From Lacticaseibacillus pabuli (GTDB taxonomy: Bacteria; Bacillota; Bacilli; Lactobacillales; Lactobacillaceae): DNA of 64,000 nt. How positions within the stretch are numbered: the first letter of the stretch is position 1; the number at the start of each line of letters is the position of its first letter. The stretch covers positions 2,108,001-2,172,000 of the forward strand of contig NZ_CP117884.1 in the NCBI RefSeq assembly GCF_028736235.1. Reading direction: 5' to 3'. The translations under genes were made by a program, and so were the position numbers. Of the stretch, positions 27,095 to 36,472 are shown in pieces. A model generated the notes under the pieces. That model saw only the letters and a list, made by a program, of their open reading frames with translations. It had not been told where the DNA came from and made no database searches.

Positions 27095-27952
27095 TTAGAC
27101 GCTGGCACCGCCGCCGCCGGAGGATCCACCTCCGAAACCGCCGCCACCGCCAAAACCGCCACCGGAGCCGCCGCCCCAGCCGCCGCGGCCGCCACTGTTC
27201 AGCAGACTGCCCAGCAGGAACCAGCCCAGGCCGCTACCATCACCGCGACGCCGACGACCACCACGATTACCCGGTCCGCCGCCACCAGAAAAAATGATGA
27301 GAATGACAACGATGATGACGACAATAATGCCGCCCAGTTTACCAATTAGGTTGTCGGTGCTGTTGTGCGCATCACGGCCCCGGTACTCATCGTACTGGTT
27401 CTGACTAATGGTATGCGTATCTTCCTTATAGCCGTAGTGTTTATCCACCATGGTCGCAACCGAGTTGAACACGTTACGCAACGAAACATTGGTCTTGTCC
27501 TTGCTGCCCGACTTCAGGCCTGACAGGTTATCGTTTAGAATTCGGCCAGCCGTGGCATCGGTAAGATAACCTTCAGCGCCGTAGCCGACTTCAATGCGGA
27601 CATTGCGTTTGCCGCCATTTTCGGCAAAGAGAATGAGAATTCCATTATCCTTGCCCTTTTGGCCGATGCCCCACTTGCTAAAGAGGTCGGGAGCATAACT
27701 GTCAATGTCATCCCCACCCGTCGACTTAATGGCCGCCAGCACAATTTGTGGCTTGGCCTTTTTAGTCTGATAGGTGGCATTTTTATCCTGAACAAGTTGC
27801 TTCGTTTCACTGTCTAAGAGGTTAATCCCGTCATAATAATTGGTGTCGGGCCTGCTGGGCATGCTCGCGGCATTAACCGATTTAGGTGCGATACCAATGA
27901 CGATTAAGGCTGCGGCAATGAACCCCAGCAGCCATTTATACTTGGCACGCAT
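27095..27952 (-). CDS. TPM domain protein (YgcG family) with glycine-rich tail
   Basis: A 285-residue exported or membrane protein. Signal peptide or anchor at residues 7-28 (LLGFIAAALIVIGIAPKSVNA), then the TPM domain (about 38-165) with NGILILFAENGGKRNVRIEVGYGAEGYLTDA, a fold linked to acid phosphatase activity and photosystem repair in plants. A second membrane helix (GGIIVVIIVVILIIF) precedes an arginine patch and a very glycine-rich, disordered tail ending SSGGGGASV. The tail is typical of bacterial YgcG proteins. It follows lemA by 8 bases, a pairing seen in many bacteria, which suggests a joint envelope role. Confidence 0.9.
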   Translation of the reverse strand: MRAKYKWLLGFIAAALIVIGIAPKSVNAASMPSRPDTNYYDGINLLDSETKQLVQDKNATYQTKKAKPQIVLAAIKSTGGDDIDSYAPDLFSKWGIGQKGKDNGILILFAENGGKRNVRIEVGYGAEGYLTDATAGRILNDNLSGLKSGSKDKTNVSLRNVFNSVATMVDKHYGYKEDTHTISQNQYDEYRGRDAHNSTDNLIGKLGGIIVVIIVVILIIFSGGGGPGNRGGRRRRGDGSGLGWFLLGSLLNSGGRGGWGGGSGGGFGGGGGFGGGSSGGGGASV

Positions 27953-27960
27953 AATTTAGC

Positions 27961-28548
27961 CTACTTTCCGGTATCGAGATCGACCTTTGGCACCTTGGCT
28001 GCCTTCGCATCAGCCTTGAAGTAAGGCTTCTTGCCCATCCCCATGGCATTGGCAAAAATGTTCTTCGGGAAGGTTACGACGTTGTTGTTGTAGCTCTGCA
28101 CAGATTCGTTGTAGCGTTTGCGTTCAACGGCAATCCGGTTTTCAGAGCCTTCCAGCTGCGTCATCAGCGTCTGCACCTGTTTGTTTGAGTTCAACGTTGG
28201 GTAGCTTTCGCGAATCACAGAAATCAAAGTACCAACTGACTGATCCAGCTTGGCGTTCGCGTTGGCCTTGTCCTTGGTACTATTCGCATTCGCGTATTCT
28301 TTACGCGCGTTTGCGATATTGCCAAAGACGGTCTGTTCCTGCTTCATGCTGCCCTTAACGGCATTAACCAAGTTCGGAATCAAATCGTAACGCCGCTGCG
28401 TCACGTTCTCAACCTGGCTCCACTTGGCGTCCACATTCTGGTTAGCAGTTGCCAGGGAGTTGTAAGTACCAATTCCCCAAAAGGCCAGGATGATGACGAC
28501 AACCCCAATCACGATGCCGGTGATGGCCCCATTGCTTAATCTTTTCAT
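27961..28548 (-). CDS. lemA: LemA family protein
   Basis: A 195-residue membrane protein with an N-terminal helix (GAITGIVIGVVVIILAFWGIGTYN) followed by the LemA helical domain: VDAKWSQVENVTQRRYDLIPNLVNAVKG is the family signature, and NRIAVERKRYNESVQSYNN is the second conserved helix. The biochemical role is unknown; the fold is an alpha-helical bundle facing outside. RBS AAAGGAG precedes ATG. It heads an operon with the TPM protein, and a TATAAT box lies about 90 bases upstream. Confidence 0.93.
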   Translation of the reverse strand: MKRLSNGAITGIVIGVVVIILAFWGIGTYNSLATANQNVDAKWSQVENVTQRRYDLIPNLVNAVKGSMKQEQTVFGNIANARKEYANANSTKDKANANAKLDQSVGTLISVIRESYPTLNSNKQVQTLMTQLEGSENRIAVERKRYNESVQSYNNNVVTFPKNIFANAMGMGKKPYFKADAKAAKVPKVDLDTGK

Positions 28549-28588
28549 GTTTATTTCTCCTTTGCGGACTTAATGACCTCATTATCTG

Positions 28589-28641
28589 TTATCCACAGCC
28601 CTCAAAAATCAGTCTTTGGGCGGATATTTAATTATATTATA
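28589..28641 (-). promoter_or_regulatory. lemA promoter region with a DnaA-box-like site
   Basis: A perfect TATAAT -10 (28641-28636) has no good -35. A single perfect TTATCCACA nonamer (28589-28597), the DnaA box consensus, lies in the leader. An isolated box may be chance or a DnaA-responsive site. Confidence 0.45.
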
Positions 28642-28680
28642 CCGCACCGGCTGAACTGGCAGGTCATTCACGTCTGCCCC

Positions 28681-29139
28681 CTATTTTTGCAAACTGTGCG
28701 GATTAGGCAAATTGGCAATGGCCTCGGTTAATGTCTCAGAAAAATTAATGTGTAGCTTCTTGCCGCGATCATTGGCCCACTTCGGAATCGTCAGTGTTTT
28801 CTTGATGGGCTGACTCTGGTTAAGATACGAGTCGATGTTGACACCGACCATCGAGACAAATGACTGCGTCGCGTCAAAACTAGACCGCAAATCAGCGTCG
28901 TCATTAAAAAAAGGATTATCCGTTAATGACAGCTCACCCATGGCAGACGGCGTTGGCAAAGCGCGTTCATGCTCAACTAAATCCGCAACGTTAATACCCA
29001 ACCAGTCTGATGCCATGTACATGGCGTCCGCAACATCTGTCCCCTGCGTGGCTGACAAGTTAAAATCAGGGAACGTTACAAAGAAATGCACGGCATCTTG
29101 CTTTGAATAATAGAAATAAGCTGGATAAGTGACAAACAT
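28681..29139 (-). CDS. hicB: HicB family antitoxin
   Basis: A 152-residue antitoxin. The N-terminal half is the partial RNase H-like HicB fold (VTYPAYFYYSKQDAVHFFVTFPDFNLSATQG, then DVADAMYMASDWLG), which masks the HicA active site. The C-terminal part (TLTIPKWANDRGKKLHINFSETLTEAI) looks like a ribbon-helix-helix or short helix-turn-helix DNA-binding tail (strand plus helices), consistent with autorepression. ATG follows AGGAGG. It starts 18 bases after hicA. The protein is longer than minimal HicB, as is common in lactobacilli. Confidence 0.9.
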   Translation of the reverse strand: MFVTYPAYFYYSKQDAVHFFVTFPDFNLSATQGTDVADAMYMASDWLGINVADLVEHERALPTPSAMGELSLTDNPFFNDDADLRSSFDATQSFVSMVGVNIDSYLNQSQPIKKTLTIPKWANDRGKKLHINFSETLTEAIANLPNPHSLQK

Positions 29140-29157
29140 TTGGCGTCCTCCTACAAA

Positions 29158-29340
29158 TTACTCAATCCCTGCCTGCTTACGAATGGCATTTTCCGTCGGT
29201 TGGCGCAACTCGCCATGTGGAACCGTGATGGGCCGTTTTCCCGCCTTGGCCATTTTGATGTGTGATCCTTTGCCGCCCCCGGTTTTAAACCAGCCATTCT
29301 TCATCAAGAGCCGGACCATTTGTCGCTGTGTCATGGGCAC
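29158..29340 (-). CDS. hicA: HicA family mRNA interferase toxin
   Basis: A 60-residue double-stranded-RNA-binding-fold toxin that cleaves mRNA. The conserved GGGKGSHIKM contains catalytic His27, followed by the ITVPHGELR strand and a C-terminal helix. GTG at 29340 is preferred because GGGGG lies 7 bases upstream; the ATG two codons later (29334) would be 13 bases away. It precedes hicB in the standard toxin-antitoxin order. All family motifs are intact, so the toxin is probably functional and held by HicB. Confidence 0.9.
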   Translation of the reverse strand: MPMTQRQMVRLLMKNGWFKTGGGKGSHIKMAKAGKRPITVPHGELRQPTENAIRKQAGIE

Positions 29341-29363
29341 AGTGCTACCCCCGTGACGATATA

Positions 29364-29392
29364 TTTTTAACACGTGTCACACGTGCTGTCAA
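29364..29392 (-). promoter_or_regulatory. hicAB promoter with palindromic operator in the spacer
   Basis: On the minus strand a perfect TTGACA -35 (29392-29387) and a weak TAAAAA -10 (29369-29364) enclose a 17-base spacer made of two copies of the palindromic octamer [A/G]CACGTGT separated by one base. Such a dyad between the boxes is the expected site for autorepression by HicB or the HicAB complex. Confidence 0.75.
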
Positions 29393-29472
29393 GACAACGT
29401 ATTAACCGTCACTAGTTACATTCGCAGTTCACCGGAAATATCCCGTCGACAGTCATCATTGAGATAACCGCT

Positions 29473-29955
29473 TTAGTTCAATTGCCCCAGCACCGCGCGC
29501 TTCTGTTCGTCCAAAGTCGTCTTGTCCGTGAAGATCACATCCTCATCACCAAGCGCATCTTTAGCGACCCACCATTTTTCTAGGGTGCCATCGAGAAACG
29601 GCATCGCACGTGATTCGTTGCGTAGCAGCGTCTCTTCAAACGACAGGTCATAGTAAAAGCTGTGCAGTTGCCGGCCAAACTCGGTCCGCAACTTACCAAG
29701 CAGCGCGGTATAAACGCTGCGTTTTAAGATGCCCTCAATAATCAAATAATGGACATGTTCATTCGCCCAATACGCGTTGGCGAGAATCAGGTCTTCACTC
29801 TTGTTGCCCGGATGGTCGGGTGCATTTAAGATGTCGCGCCGAAAAGTATCCTGACTAATCAGCATCGAATCCGGTAATTCCTGCTGCAGTTGCTTGGCTA
29901 AAGTGGTCTTCCCACTACCGGAATTGCCCCGAATCAAAATAACCTGTGTTGTCAT
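29473..29955 (-). CDS. Small P-loop kinase-like ATPase
   Basis: A 160-residue protein of the zeta-toxin/AAA_33-like P-loop kinase group. Walker A is ILIRGNSGSGKTTLA at residues 6-20; QDTFRRDIL and YLIIEGILKR are the second-strand and lid-region motifs. Similar lactobacillar proteins are annotated as kinase or uridine kinase-like without evidence of substrate. The start at 29955 follows GGAGG; the upstream in-frame start at 29991 has none. No antitoxin gene adjoins it, so a zeta toxin is unlikely despite the fold. Confidence 0.78.
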   Translation of the reverse strand: MTTQVILIRGNSGSGKTTLAKQLQQELPDSMLISQDTFRRDILNAPDHPGNKSEDLILANAYWANEHVHYLIIEGILKRSVYTALLGKLRTEFGRQLHSFYYDLSFEETLLRNESRAMPFLDGTLEKWWVAKDALGDEDVIFTDKTTLDEQKRAVLGQLN

Positions 29956-30044
29956 GATTGCGCCTCCGCATTGATCTATGCCGTCTACCATTAATAGCTA
30001 TATTGTAACCCCTTTCTTGATTGTGCGCCGATGCTCGCGAGACA

Positions 30045-30081
30045 CAAAAAGCGCAACGCGGAATAATGCCCACGTTGCGCC
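30045..30081 (-). terminator. Terminator of the MFS-pyrD operon
   Basis: A stem GCGCAACG...CGTTGCGC (arms 30051-30060 and 30071-30080) is followed on the minus strand by TTTTTGTG, just after the pyrD stop. Confidence 0.9.
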
Positions 30082-30104
30082 ATAAACACCTATTTATTGG
30101 AGGA

Positions 30105-31046
30105 CTAGTGCTTAACGTTTGTTACTAACTGGCCAACCGCCGCTTCAGCATTCGGGTAGCCCTTAGCTGTCAAAACAGTCTGCAACTGCGCGTTCAAATG
30201 GTCAAATGCCGCAATGCCTTCTTCGCCGAGCAAGGTTGCAACTTGCACCATTGACGCCCCACACAAAATCAGATCATAGGCGTCACGGCCATTTTGAACA
30301 CCCCCAGTGCCGATAATGGCAATGTCATCGCGCAACCGCTCACGCATCGCCCGCACATTGGCGAGTGCAGTCGGCTTGGCATAACCACCGCCAATACCGC
30401 CGAAGCCGCTCTTTGGTTCAATCATCGGCGCATCCGTATCCGGGTTAATGAAGAAGCCGTTGCCCAAGCTATTAATGCTGTTGATATACTTGATGGGGTA
30501 CTTGTTCAATACAGCCGCAATCTGATCAAAGTGCACGGGATCAAAGAATGGCGGCAACTTCACACCCAATTCAAGTTGACCGAACTGCGCAAACACCTTC
30601 GCCAGCAATGCGTCGGTCGCCTCAAAATCGTACGCCAATTGCGGGTGCCCCACGATGTTAGGACATGACAGGTTCAACTCAACTATCCCGGCAAAATCGC
30701 TAGCCGCAATTTTGCTGAGCACAGCAAGCTGATCACCTTCAGAAAATCCCGCGACGGACAGAAACGCATCATGGCCGTGGTCAGGCAAATTCGTCAGGTA
30801 ATCCAAGTAGTAGTCAATGCCTTCGTTAGGCAGTCCCATGGAATTAATGCTGCCATTTGGTAGGGCGGCGAGACGCTTGCCGGCATTGCCGCTGCGCGGG
30901 TTCAACGTCGCCGTTTTGGTCACAAACGTCCCCGCACTACTCTGCCGCAATTGGTCCAATTCCACAGTTGTCGTGCAGCGAATTCCCGCCGCGTTCATGA
31001 TTGGGCTGGCGTACGTCCGACCCAGAAATTTAGTTGTTAAGCTCAT
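30105..31046 (-). CDS. pyrD: Dihydroorotate dehydrogenase, class 1A (fumarate-using)
   Basis: FMN enzyme of pyrimidine synthesis that oxidises dihydroorotate to orotate. The 313-residue soluble protein matches the homodimeric fumarate-dependent PyrDA class of Lactococcus: TKTATLNPRSGN, INSMGLPNEGIDYYL, and the active-site cysteine (not serine) in ELNLSCPN near residue 130; IGTGGVQNGRDAYD binds the FMN phosphate. No pyrK partner is present. Its start lies inside the 3' end of the MFS gene (17-base overlap), so the two are translationally coupled. This operon diverges from pyrFE. Confidence 0.95.
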   Translation of the reverse strand: MSLTTKFLGRTYASPIMNAAGIRCTTTVELDQLRQSSAGTFVTKTATLNPRSGNAGKRLAALPNGSINSMGLPNEGIDYYLDYLTNLPDHGHDAFLSVAGFSEGDQLAVLSKIAASDFAGIVELNLSCPNIVGHPQLAYDFEATDALLAKVFAQFGQLELGVKLPPFFDPVHFDQIAAVLNKYPIKYINSINSLGNGFFINPDTDAPMIEPKSGFGGIGGGYAKPTALANVRAMRERLRDDIAIIGTGGVQNGRDAYDLILCGASMVQVATLLGEEGIAAFDHLNAQLQTVLTAKGYPNAEAAVGQLVTNVKH

Positions 31047-32286
31047 GATTTAGTTCCTCCTTAGCTTGCCCGTGCAAATTCCGCAATCCACCGATTGACA
31101 GCATCGTCAGGCAACTCAGCACATAGAGTGTTGCCAGAAAACCCATGACGACAATCAGGGAGTAGTGGTCCATCAAGAAGCCAATGACGACTGAGGAAAA
31201 GCCGCCGATTGCCCGGCCAATGTTCACGATGACGTTGTTCGCCGTTGACCGAATGGCACTCGGGTACAACTGACTAATGACCGCGCCGTAGCCGCCGAAC
31301 ATCCCGTTTGAGAAGAACCCAACAACCGCACCGGCCAGCAACATGGTCCCGCGGCTGTTCACCATCGCGATCCCGAAGACGGACAATGCCGAAGCCAAGA
31401 GGAAGATACCAAACGCGCGGCGTGGTCCGAATTTATCCAGGATGGTCCCAAACGTCATCATCCCCAAGCTCATGCCGATAATCGTCGTAATCATCCAGAC
31501 TGATGAACCCGATACGGACAGGTGCAACTGTCCCTGCATGATGGTTGGCAACCAACTCATCAGCCCAAAGTAACCGGCGATTTGCACGATAACCATGAAG
31601 ATTAGCGATACCGTTTGGACTGCTAGCTTAGGCGTTTTGAACAGCTCACCCACCGCCGCCTTGGGAACAGTGCCAGCTGCTTTGCGTGCCAAGAAGCTGT
31701 CGCTTTCGCGCACGTGCTTGCGAATGAAAACAATCAAGATGACAGGAATGACACCAACGAGGAACAGCGTGTTCCAAGTGGTGAAGCTGAGAATCCAGGC
31801 TGCCACAATCGCCGCGAGCACCGCCCCGACTTGACCGCCAATTGCTGCAATCGAGGTCAACCGGCCGATTTCCTTACGCGGGAAGTTGTCGGCAATCAAG
31901 GTAATGCCGACCCCGTATTCACCACCAGCACCGATGCCGGCAATGAACCGGAAGAGGTAAATCATATAAATATTGTGGGCAAAGAACATTGCCGCGGTAG
32001 CGAAGGCAAAAATAAAGACCGTTTGCGAGAATGTTTTCACACGCCCGAAACGATCACCTAAAATACCAAATATTAAACCACCCACCAGCATACCCAGGTT
32101 GGTGATAGTTGAAATGAAACCCGCTTGCGTGCCATTAAGATGCATGTCGACGGCGATAGAGCTGAGTGCAAAGGAGAGAAACATGACATCCATGTTCTCC
32201 AATGCAAAGCCGGCGCTAGTGGAAGCGAGCACCCACTTGCGCTGTGTTGCAGTTGATTGCGACTTTGCTGACGCGACTTGACCCAT
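31030..32286 (-). CDS. MFS transporter (sugar/acid symporter type) overlapping pyrD
   Basis: A 418-residue, 12-helix major facilitator. GDRFGRVKTF between helices 2 and 3 is the MFS motif A, and RFIAGIGAGGEYGVGITLIADNF is the helix 4-5 signature of the metabolite/H+ symporter (aromatic acid, sialate, sugar-porter) group. Start at 32286 follows GGGGGT; a longer frame to 32319 exists. The 17-base overlap with pyrD is rare for unrelated genes and suggests the carrier moves a pyrimidine precursor such as orotate, dihydroorotate or a dicarboxylate such as fumarate. That assignment is inference from context. Confidence 0.85.
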   Translation of the reverse strand: MGQVASAKSQSTATQRKWVLASTSAGFALENMDVMFLSFALSSIAVDMHLNGTQAGFISTITNLGMLVGGLIFGILGDRFGRVKTFSQTVFIFAFATAAMFFAHNIYMIYLFRFIAGIGAGGEYGVGITLIADNFPRKEIGRLTSIAAIGGQVGAVLAAIVAAWILSFTTWNTLFLVGVIPVILIVFIRKHVRESDSFLARKAAGTVPKAAVGELFKTPKLAVQTVSLIFMVIVQIAGYFGLMSWLPTIMQGQLHLSVSGSSVWMITTIIGMSLGMMTFGTILDKFGPRRAFGIFLLASALSVFGIAMVNSRGTMLLAGAVVGFFSNGMFGGYGAVISQLYPSAIRSTANNVIVNIGRAIGGFSSVVIGFLMDHYSLIVVMGFLATLYVLSCLTMLSIGGLRNLHGQAKEELNHELNN

Positions 32287-32417
32287 TTTAATACCCCCAA
32301 AATGAATGCTCACTGGCATCCTTTATTTTGTATTCAAACGTCGCAAGCAGTATCGCACAATTTGCGGCGAGTGACAAGACAAAAGATTGACGGCTATGCG
32401 GATGCGCGATATTCAAG

Positions 32418-32447
32418 TTGACGCCGCGCCGCCAATGCGGGTATACT
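32418..32447 (+). promoter_or_regulatory. pyrFE promoter
   Basis: TTGACG (32418-32423) and TATACT (32442-32447) with an 18-base spacer, ahead of the PyrR leader. Confidence 0.78.
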
Positions 32448-32449
32448 GT

Positions 32450-32568
32450 GGACAATTAAGAACTTTAAATTGGTCCCGTGAGGCCGATAAGTCACGACAT
32501 CGTTATGGTTGCCGGTTATTCGCTGCACCCAAACACCTCACGGACTGTCTGTGAGGTGTTTTTATTTT
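32450..32568 (+). promoter_or_regulatory. PyrR-type attenuator leader of pyrFE
   Basis: The leader holds GGTCCCGTGAGGCC (32472-32485), matching the PyrR binding-loop consensus (UCCNGNGAGGCY) of the anti-antiterminator. It is followed by an intrinsic terminator: stem AACACCTCAC/GTGAGGTGTT (32532-32541 and 32551-32560) and a T-rich tail to 32568. By the known mechanism, PyrR with UMP stabilises the upstream hairpin and allows termination. The descending arm also holds GAGGTG, the ribosome-binding site of pyrF, so the same hairpin can hide the site. pyrR itself is outside the window. Confidence 0.88.
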
Positions 32569-33298
32569 GTCAGCAAACTTGCCCGTGATTATTGCGCTCG
32601 ATTTTCCAGATGCTAGCACGACGTTGAATTTTGTCCGCCAATTTCCACATCCAGAGAACCTGTTCTGCAAAGTCGGCATGGAACTCTATTACCGAGAGGG
32701 TCCCGCCATTGTCCGCGACCTGAAGGACTTAGGCGTGCAGATCTTTCTGGATTTGAAACTGCACGACATCCCCAACACCGTGGGCAGCGCCGCCCGCATT
32801 ATCGGTCAACTCGGCGTGACGCTCACGACCGTCCACGCGCTCGGCGGTAGCAAAATGATGGCTGCGGCCAAGCAAGGCATTCTCGATGGTGCCGCCGCCG
32901 CGGGAGTCGCGCCTGCCAAAGTCTTGGCCATTACCCAACTCACCTCAACCAGTCCAGCGGCTTTGCGCGATGAGCAGCAAATTGCGACGCCACTGCCCGA
33001 GTCCGTCACCCATCTCGCTCAACTGGCCGCTCAAAGTGGTCTTGACGGCGTGGTCTCAAGTGCCGCCGAAGTTGCGGCCATGAAGCCACAGTTGTCCGCT
33101 GGTTTTAAGTTCATCACTCCTGGTATTCGCCTCAAGCAAAATCAAACGGATGATCAAGTGCGCGTGATGACGCCGGATGCCGCCCGCCGCGCCGGCAGCA
33201 GTGGCATCGTCGTGGGTCGGCCGATTACTCAAGCCGCAGACCCCGTCGCCGCTTATGAGGAAATCAAACGATTATGGGAGGAACCTGTTCATGAATGA
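32567..33298 (+). CDS. pyrF: Orotidine 5'-phosphate decarboxylase
   Basis: PyrF decarboxylates OMP to UMP. The 243-residue TIM barrel shows PVIIALDFPD, the catalytic FLDLKLHDIPNTV (Asp-Lys-x-x-Asp tetrad region) near residue 62, and the C-terminal phosphate-binding FITPGIR and GIVVGRPIT. The start is assigned to TTG at 32567, because GAGGTG lies 8-9 bases upstream inside the attenuator stem; a TTG four codons later is an alternative. The reading frame thus starts on the T tract of the terminator. It overlaps pyrE by 8 bases. Confidence 0.95.
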   Translation: MSANLPVIIALDFPDASTTLNFVRQFPHPENLFCKVGMELYYREGPAIVRDLKDLGVQIFLDLKLHDIPNTVGSAARIIGQLGVTLTTVHALGGSKMMAAAKQGILDGAAAAGVAPAKVLAITQLTSTSPAALRDEQQIATPLPESVTHLAQLAAQSGLDGVVSSAAEVAAMKPQLSAGFKFITPGIRLKQNQTDDQVRVMTPDAARRAGSSGIVVGRPITQAADPVAAYEEIKRLWEEPVHE

Positions 33299-33932
33299 AG
33301 ATATTGCCAATTTGATTGCCAGCGATTTGCTCGACATCAACGCCGTGACGCTGCGGACCAACCCACCATTTACCTGGGCGAGCGGCATCAAGTCCCCTAT
33401 CTACACGGACAACCGGCTCACCATCGCCTACCCGCGGTTACGTGAACAGATTGCGGCCGGATTGTCCCAGCTCATCGCCAAACACTACCCTGACGCCACC
33501 GTCATCGGCGGCGTGGCAACGGCAGGTATTCCGCACGCAACGCTGGTAGCAGCTAACTTGAACTTGCCGCTCATCTACGTGCGCTCCAAGCCTAAAGATC
33601 ATGGTCAAGGTAAGCAGACCGAGGGCAAGCTGGTAGCAACGGATAAGGTCGTGCTGATTGATGACCTCATTTCAACTGGCGGCAGCGTCCTCAATGCAGC
33701 CAAGGCTGTCCAAGCAGAGGGCGCCACGGTGCTTGGCATCTGCGGTATCTTCAGCTACCAGTTGCCAGACGCCGTCCGCAACTTCAAGGCGGCCGAACTC
33801 AATCTGGATACGCTCACCGACTACGACCACCTCATCGATGCGGCGGTCGCACATGGCCACTTACCAGTTGAGGAACTCGCCAGCGTGAAGAAGTGGCGCC
33901 AGGATCCATGGCAGTGGCAGGGTACCAAGTAA
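33291..33932 (+). CDS. pyrE: Orotate phosphoribosyltransferase
   Basis: PyrE joins orotate to PRPP, forming OMP for PyrF. The 213-residue protein has WASGIKSPIYTDNR (orotate/PRPP loop), YVRSKPKDHGQGKQTEG (flexible catalytic loop) and the PRPP motif VVLIDDLISTGGS. Start at 33291 has GGGAGG and overlaps the pyrF stop by 8 bases; the longer frame is an artefact of the pyrF sequence. With pyrF it forms the last two steps of UMP synthesis. A shared terminator follows. Confidence 0.96.
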   Translation: MNEDIANLIASDLLDINAVTLRTNPPFTWASGIKSPIYTDNRLTIAYPRLREQIAAGLSQLIAKHYPDATVIGGVATAGIPHATLVAANLNLPLIYVRSKPKDHGQGKQTEGKLVATDKVVLIDDLISTGGSVLNAAKAVQAEGATVLGICGIFSYQLPDAVRNFKAAELNLDTLTDYDHLIDAAVAHGHLPVEELASVKKWRQDPWQWQGTK

Positions 33933-33946
33933 CTTAATAGAAGAAA

Positions 33947-33981
33947 AAATCACCTCCGCTCATCATGAACGGAGGTGATTT
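33947..33981. terminator. Bidirectional terminator between pyrE and gdhA
   Basis: A perfect 12-bp stem AAATCACCTCCG with an 11-base loop. The minus-strand side continues TTTTTCTTCT, so it is strongest for gdhA; pyrE reads into it from the other side. Confidence 0.88.
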
Positions 33982-34002
33982 ACTGTCTATTATCGGTTAG
34001 TT

Positions 34003-35364
<1,362 letters not shown>

Positions 35365-35464
35365 CTAAGATGTTTATATTTTACCACCATTTATGAGTGT
35401 TAAGTGAGGGCTCCGTGAACATTTATTAATTTATATTAACAAAATCAGCTTTTATCCAAACGAA

Positions 35465-35494
35465 AACGGCCGCAACGTCGTCATTGCGGCCGTT
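35465..35494 (-). terminator. Terminator of the WYL gene
   Basis: A perfect 11-bp stem AACGGCCGCAA, followed on the minus strand by TTCGTTTGG, immediately after the stop codon. Confidence 0.8.
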
Positions 35495-35497
35495 AAC

Positions 35498-36472
35498 TTA
35501 TTCTTCATAACGCTGATTCATCAACTTTACTGTCTGCCGAAAATCAGCCACCAAATCGGCTGGACTCAGTAATTCCAATTGGTCACCCTGACTAAGTAGC
35601 CACATCTTGACCCCTGCAAAGCGCACCTGTGCTTGAATGACAACGCAATGCTGCGTCGCATCATGTGCAATAATGCGCGCAGTTGCCAGCCGGTCCAGTG
35701 TCACCTGCGGATTACCCCAGTAGCGAAAGGTAATTGTCCGCGACGGACCAAGCGCTAAGTGATAGGATTCCGCGCGCATCCCCTGCAATGAGAAGTGTTG
35801 CCGATGAATCACTTCTTGCCCCCGATGACTGGCCGTAATTTGTAAAATGTAGTCCACACGATACGGCCAAAAGCCTTGATGTTCATCGCTTTGCATGACA
35901 ACGTAAAAGTACATGTCATCAAAATAAATCGTCAGCGGCTGCCCGTGTTGCCTGACTGGCGCCGCTGTCGCATCCGTTTGATAAGTAAACGCGATGTGCC
36001 GGTGTGCCACAATTAATTGTGCAATCCGTTCCAAATTTTCGAGCAGTGGGCGAACGCTTGCGATTGGCGCGTAACTGCCCGCCGGAAAAACGAGGTACTG
36101 CTTCAGTAAATCCCGTTCTGCACAATCCAGCGGCTGGATAAGATAGCGCATCAACGCCATCTTTTCTGAACTAACTAAGCTGCGGCTGGCCAATACAATG
36201 TTGCCAATCGCTAACGCAGCACTTAAATCACCATCCGCGCGCTCATCATTTTTCAATTGGAAGCGACCTTGATCATCTGGCACGCGCGCCAATGATTTAT
36301 TGGGGGTAATTTCCATTAAGCCAGTTCGAATCTCAGTTAAATCTCGTTGGAGTGTCCGCAAACTTTTGGGGTATTCAGCCTGCAGCTGCTCATAGCTTAG
36401 CGCTTCGCCTTGCATGAGACGCAACAAGATTTTCACAATGCGTAATGTGCTGCTTTGCTTTTGATCTGCCAT
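35498..36472 (-). CDS. HTH-WYL domain transcriptional regulator
   Basis: A 324-residue regulator. Residues 8-60 form an HTH (STLRIVKILLRLMQGEALSYEQLQ..., with LRTLQRDLTEIR as recognition helix). The WYL domain covers about 145-215, with AFTYQTD and GFWPYRVDYI strands, and the C-terminal WCX extension follows. WYL domains bind nucleic acids or nucleotides and often regulate DNA-damage or defence genes. No target is evident nearby. ATG at 36472 lies behind GGGGGAAG. The gene is isolated by long spacers on both sides. Confidence 0.88.
   Translation of the reverse strand: MADQKQSSTLRIVKILLRLMQGEALSYEQLQAEYPKSLRTLQRDLTEIRTGLMEITPNKSLARVPDDQGRFQLKNDERADGDLSAALAIGNIVLASRSLVSSEKMALMRYLIQPLDCAERDLLKQYLVFPAGSYAPIASVRPLLENLERIAQLIVAHRHIAFTYQTDATAAPVRQHGQPLTIYFDDMYFYVVMQSDEHQGFWPYRVDYILQITASHRGQEVIHRQHFSLQGMRAESYHLALGPSRTITFRYWGNPQVTLDRLATARIIAHDATQHCVVIQAQVRFAGVKMWLLSQGDQLELLSPADLVADFRQTVKLMNQRYEE

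Noticed and set aside
27035..27349. A 104-codon Thr/Ala-rich plus-strand frame
   Set aside because: It is the complement of the glycine-rich tail of the TPM protein; low-complexity GC-rich sequence keeps the frame open.
29473..29955. Zeta toxin
   Set aside because: The P-loop fold is similar, but there is no adjacent epsilon antitoxin and the enzyme is short; a small-molecule kinase-like role is as likely.
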